DNA from: Jatrophihabitans telluris
GTDB taxonomy: Bacteria; Actinomycetota; Actinomycetes; Mycobacteriales; Jatrophihabitantaceae
Assembly (NCBI RefSeq): GCF_023516435.1
Contig: NZ_CP097332.1
Coordinates: 4,129,898 to 4,193,897 of the forward strand
Direction of reading: 5' to 3'
Length of the DNA: 64,000 bases
Shown here: positions 62,523 to 64,000 of the stretch, in pieces
How positions within the stretch are numbered: position 1 is the first letter of the stretch
How the letters are laid out: each line of letters opens with the position of its first letter
Notes under the pieces: model-generated
What the model saw: only the letters and a program-made list of their open reading frames with translations
Told to the model about the DNA's origin: nothing
Database searches by the model: none
Translations under genes and position numbers: made by a program

Positions 62523-64000
62523 TTCTGTCCCCTCAGCCGACTGGTCAGTAGCGGCGGGACGACGATGGCCAGCAGCAGGAACACCACGGCGAGGACCGCG
62601 AACGGAACGGCGCTGCCCTGCCGCTGGACGGCGACCAGATCCGTCGGCGAGGCAATGGCGTTGCTGTCAGCGCCACCGGTCGAGTTGGAGTTGGCATCGA
62701 CGATCTGGCCGGTCACCGGATCGACGGTGGTCGCGGCCGAACTGGCACCGGCCGAGGACGGCTTGCCTGTCGACTTGAGCCCACCTGAGCTGCCGCCGGT
62801 TCCCGCGCTGCCCGTGCCGGAGCCACCACCCGTGCCAGCGCTACTCGTGCCGCCGTGCGACGTTCCGCCGGCGGACGTCCCGCCGCCGGACGAGCCGCCG
62901 CCGGACGAGCCGGAGCCCGACGATCCGGATCCGGACGAACCCGAGTTCGGGTTGCTGTTGGCCGAGCCGTTGCTGGTGTCATCGGTGCAGGGACCGGCAC
63001 CGGCCTTGTCGCAGGCGGGCGGGGCCGGGTCGATCTCGGCCAGCCGGTTCTTCGCCGGGTTCCTCGGATCGAACGTGGGGTTCTTGCAGTTCTTGGCCGA
63101 CTGCTTGGCGATGTCGACCTTGGGATCGGCCGACTTCAGCTTCTGGATCTGCCCGAAACTTGCCGAGACCAGGTTCAGCGGCAACGACGAGTAGCCGATC
63201 GGGCCCATCTCGCTCTGGCCCCCACAGACGGAGTAGAAGAGGAAGTCCGCGAGCGTCTGGCGTTTGGCCGTCGTCATACGGCCGTCGGAGGCCGCGGTGG
63301 GAATGAGCGCGTAGGAATAGGACGAGAGCGGATAGGTGCGGGGATCGCCGTAGACGTAGACAGAGTCGAGGTTCTGCAACAGGTAGTCCGGCGAGTTCTG
63401 GTCCATGTTGATCTTGGCCTGGGTGAGGGCCACCGCGTCGTTGTACTGCGTCGGCAGCGTGTAGAAGCCCGCCTGGTTCTTGATCTTGGCCACCGGGAAT
63501 CCCGCGGCCAGCGGGTAGGAGTACTCGTCGTAGCCGATCGTCCCGTCGCCCGACTTGGACGAGATGAAGTTCATGACCCCGTCCGAGCCGCTCTGCGCGA
63601 CCTGGGCCCCGGCGCGTGGAAAGTACTCGGTCAAGCCGGAGGCGCCGTTGAACGGTGCCCACAACGAGGGGAACTGCTTGGCCAGGTAGCGGGTGAACTG
63701 CGCGGTGGAACCGGCGCCTTCGGAGTGCACCACCGGGATGATCTGCTTGGACGGCAGCTTGCGGCCGTTGTTGTCGGCGGTGATCTGCGAATCGGACCAG
63801 TTGGTGATCTGGTTGGTGAAGATCTTGGCCAGCGTTTCCCCCGACAGACGCAGGTTCGTGACGCGCTTGCCACCCACGAGGACCTGGTACGGAAAGGCGG
63901 TTCCGCCACCGACGACCGGCAGGTAGGCGTAGGGCCGCTTGGAGGTGTCATCGGCGCCGGTCTTGGGATCGCTGCCCTGGTAGCCGATATCGGTGATGCC
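62519..64000 (-). CDS. Membrane-anchored PstS-like binding protein, N-terminus outside window
   Basis: The frame is open to the window edge; upstream residues ITDIGYQGSDP and VGGGTAFPYQV precede the first internal Met. It has the PstS-type motifs LSGETLAKIFTNQITNWSD, HSEGAGSTAQFTRYLAKQFP, DGVMNFISSKSGDGTIGYDE, then a Cys pair region, a long Gly/Ser stalk (SGSGSSGGGSSGGGTS type) and a C-terminal helix (VPFAVLAVVFLLLAIVVPPL) with a basic end. The combination of a phosphate-binding fold, low-complexity stalk and membrane anchor is unusual. It is first of three overlapping genes. Confidence 0.85.
   Translation of the reverse strand, partial: GITDIGYQGSDPKTGADDTSKRPYAYLPVVGGGTAFPYQVLVGGKRVTNLRLSGETLAKIFTNQITNWSDSQITADNNGRKLPSKQIIPVVHSEGAGSTAQFTRYLAKQFPSLWAPFNGASGLTEYFPRAGAQVAQSGSDGVMNFISSKSGDGTIGYDEYSYPLAAGFPVAKIKNQAGFYTLPTQYNDAVALTQAKINMDQNSPDYLLQNLDSVYVYGDPRTYPLSSYSYALIPTAASDGRMTTAKRQTLADFLFYSVCGGQSEMGPIGYSSLPLNLVSASFGQIQKLKSADPKVDIAKQSAKNCKNPTFDPRNPAKNRLAEIDPAPPACDKAGAGPCTDDTSNGSANSNPNSGSSGSGSSGSGSSGGGSSGGGTSAGGTSHGGTSSAGTGGGSGTGSAGTGGSSGGLKSTGKPSSAGASSAATTVDPVTGQIVDANSNSTGGADSNAIASPTDLVAVQRQGSAVPFAVLAVVFLLLAIVVPPLLTSRLRGQK

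Overview
The window is GC-rich (about 70%) DNA from an actinomycete. Supporting traits are GTG/TTG starts, frequent ATGA/GTGA start-stop overlaps, F420-dependent enzymes, an ECF42 sigma factor, a DUF5313 protein, FadE5-like and HelD-like proteins, and a GTP-dependent PEP carboxykinase. Gene content would fit a Frankia/Jatrophihabitans/Nakamurella-type lineage, but the species cannot be fixed from sequence reading. No rRNA, tRNA, prophage, transposase or CRISPR array was seen. About 55 protein genes are supported, with the first and last cut by the window edges.

Layout. 1-4.7 kb: methylmalonate-semialdehyde dehydrogenase (5' end missing), an I78-like small protein, an unknown protein and a PAS-GGDEF-EAL c-di-GMP protein. 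4.8-11.3 kb: tldD-tldE, pckG, a nested palindrome, and a cysteine-bearing leader peptide before a TauE/SafE transporter. 11.4-17.7 kb: a minus-strand purine-catabolism cluster (5-hydroxyisourate hydrolase, 8-oxoguanine-type deaminase, xanthine dehydrogenase FAD subunit, fused FeS-Mo subunit, urate oxidase). 17.7-25.8 kb: a DHFR-like reductase, a GH63-type glycosidase, a HelD-like helicase, and an OhrR-type MarR regulator divergent from a DUF5313 gene. 26.2-29.8 kb: a branched-chain 2-oxoacid dehydrogenase operon (E1 alpha, E1 beta, E2), in the same catabolic sphere as the window's first gene. 30-42 kb: glutathione peroxidase, a 42-aa protein, a thioredoxin-NHL protein, a tyrosine phosphatase, a FadE5-like acyl-CoA dehydrogenase, an ECF42/DGPF pair, an LLM oxidoreductase, short-form SerA, and a MarR regulator with a strong palindromic operator.

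The most interesting block is 43.6-46.0 kb, a translationally coupled three-gene cassette. It encodes a membrane protein ending in a Cys/Gly repeat tail, a DUF692/MNIO-type iron oxidase with its ligand motifs visible, and a small partner protein. This looks like a membrane-tethered RiPP-type modification system. From 51.4 kb to the right edge lies a minus-strand cell-surface locus. It holds two PstS-like binding proteins, a very large anchored exoprotein, a sortase-fold protein that has lost its catalytic His and Cys, a WxL-like protein, a DUF916/WxL-interacting-like protein, and three proteins that share one unnamed secreted domain.

Between genes from 24.7 to 38.8 kb there are six arrays (28 copies) of a 20-bp element, consensus GTTGAGGTTGCCCTCGTTGC, mostly spaced at 32 bp. 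Several arrays abut stop codons, and in two genes the element itself supplies the last Arg codon and the stop. Perfect hairpins after many genes mark terminators and show that most of the surface genes are separately terminated.
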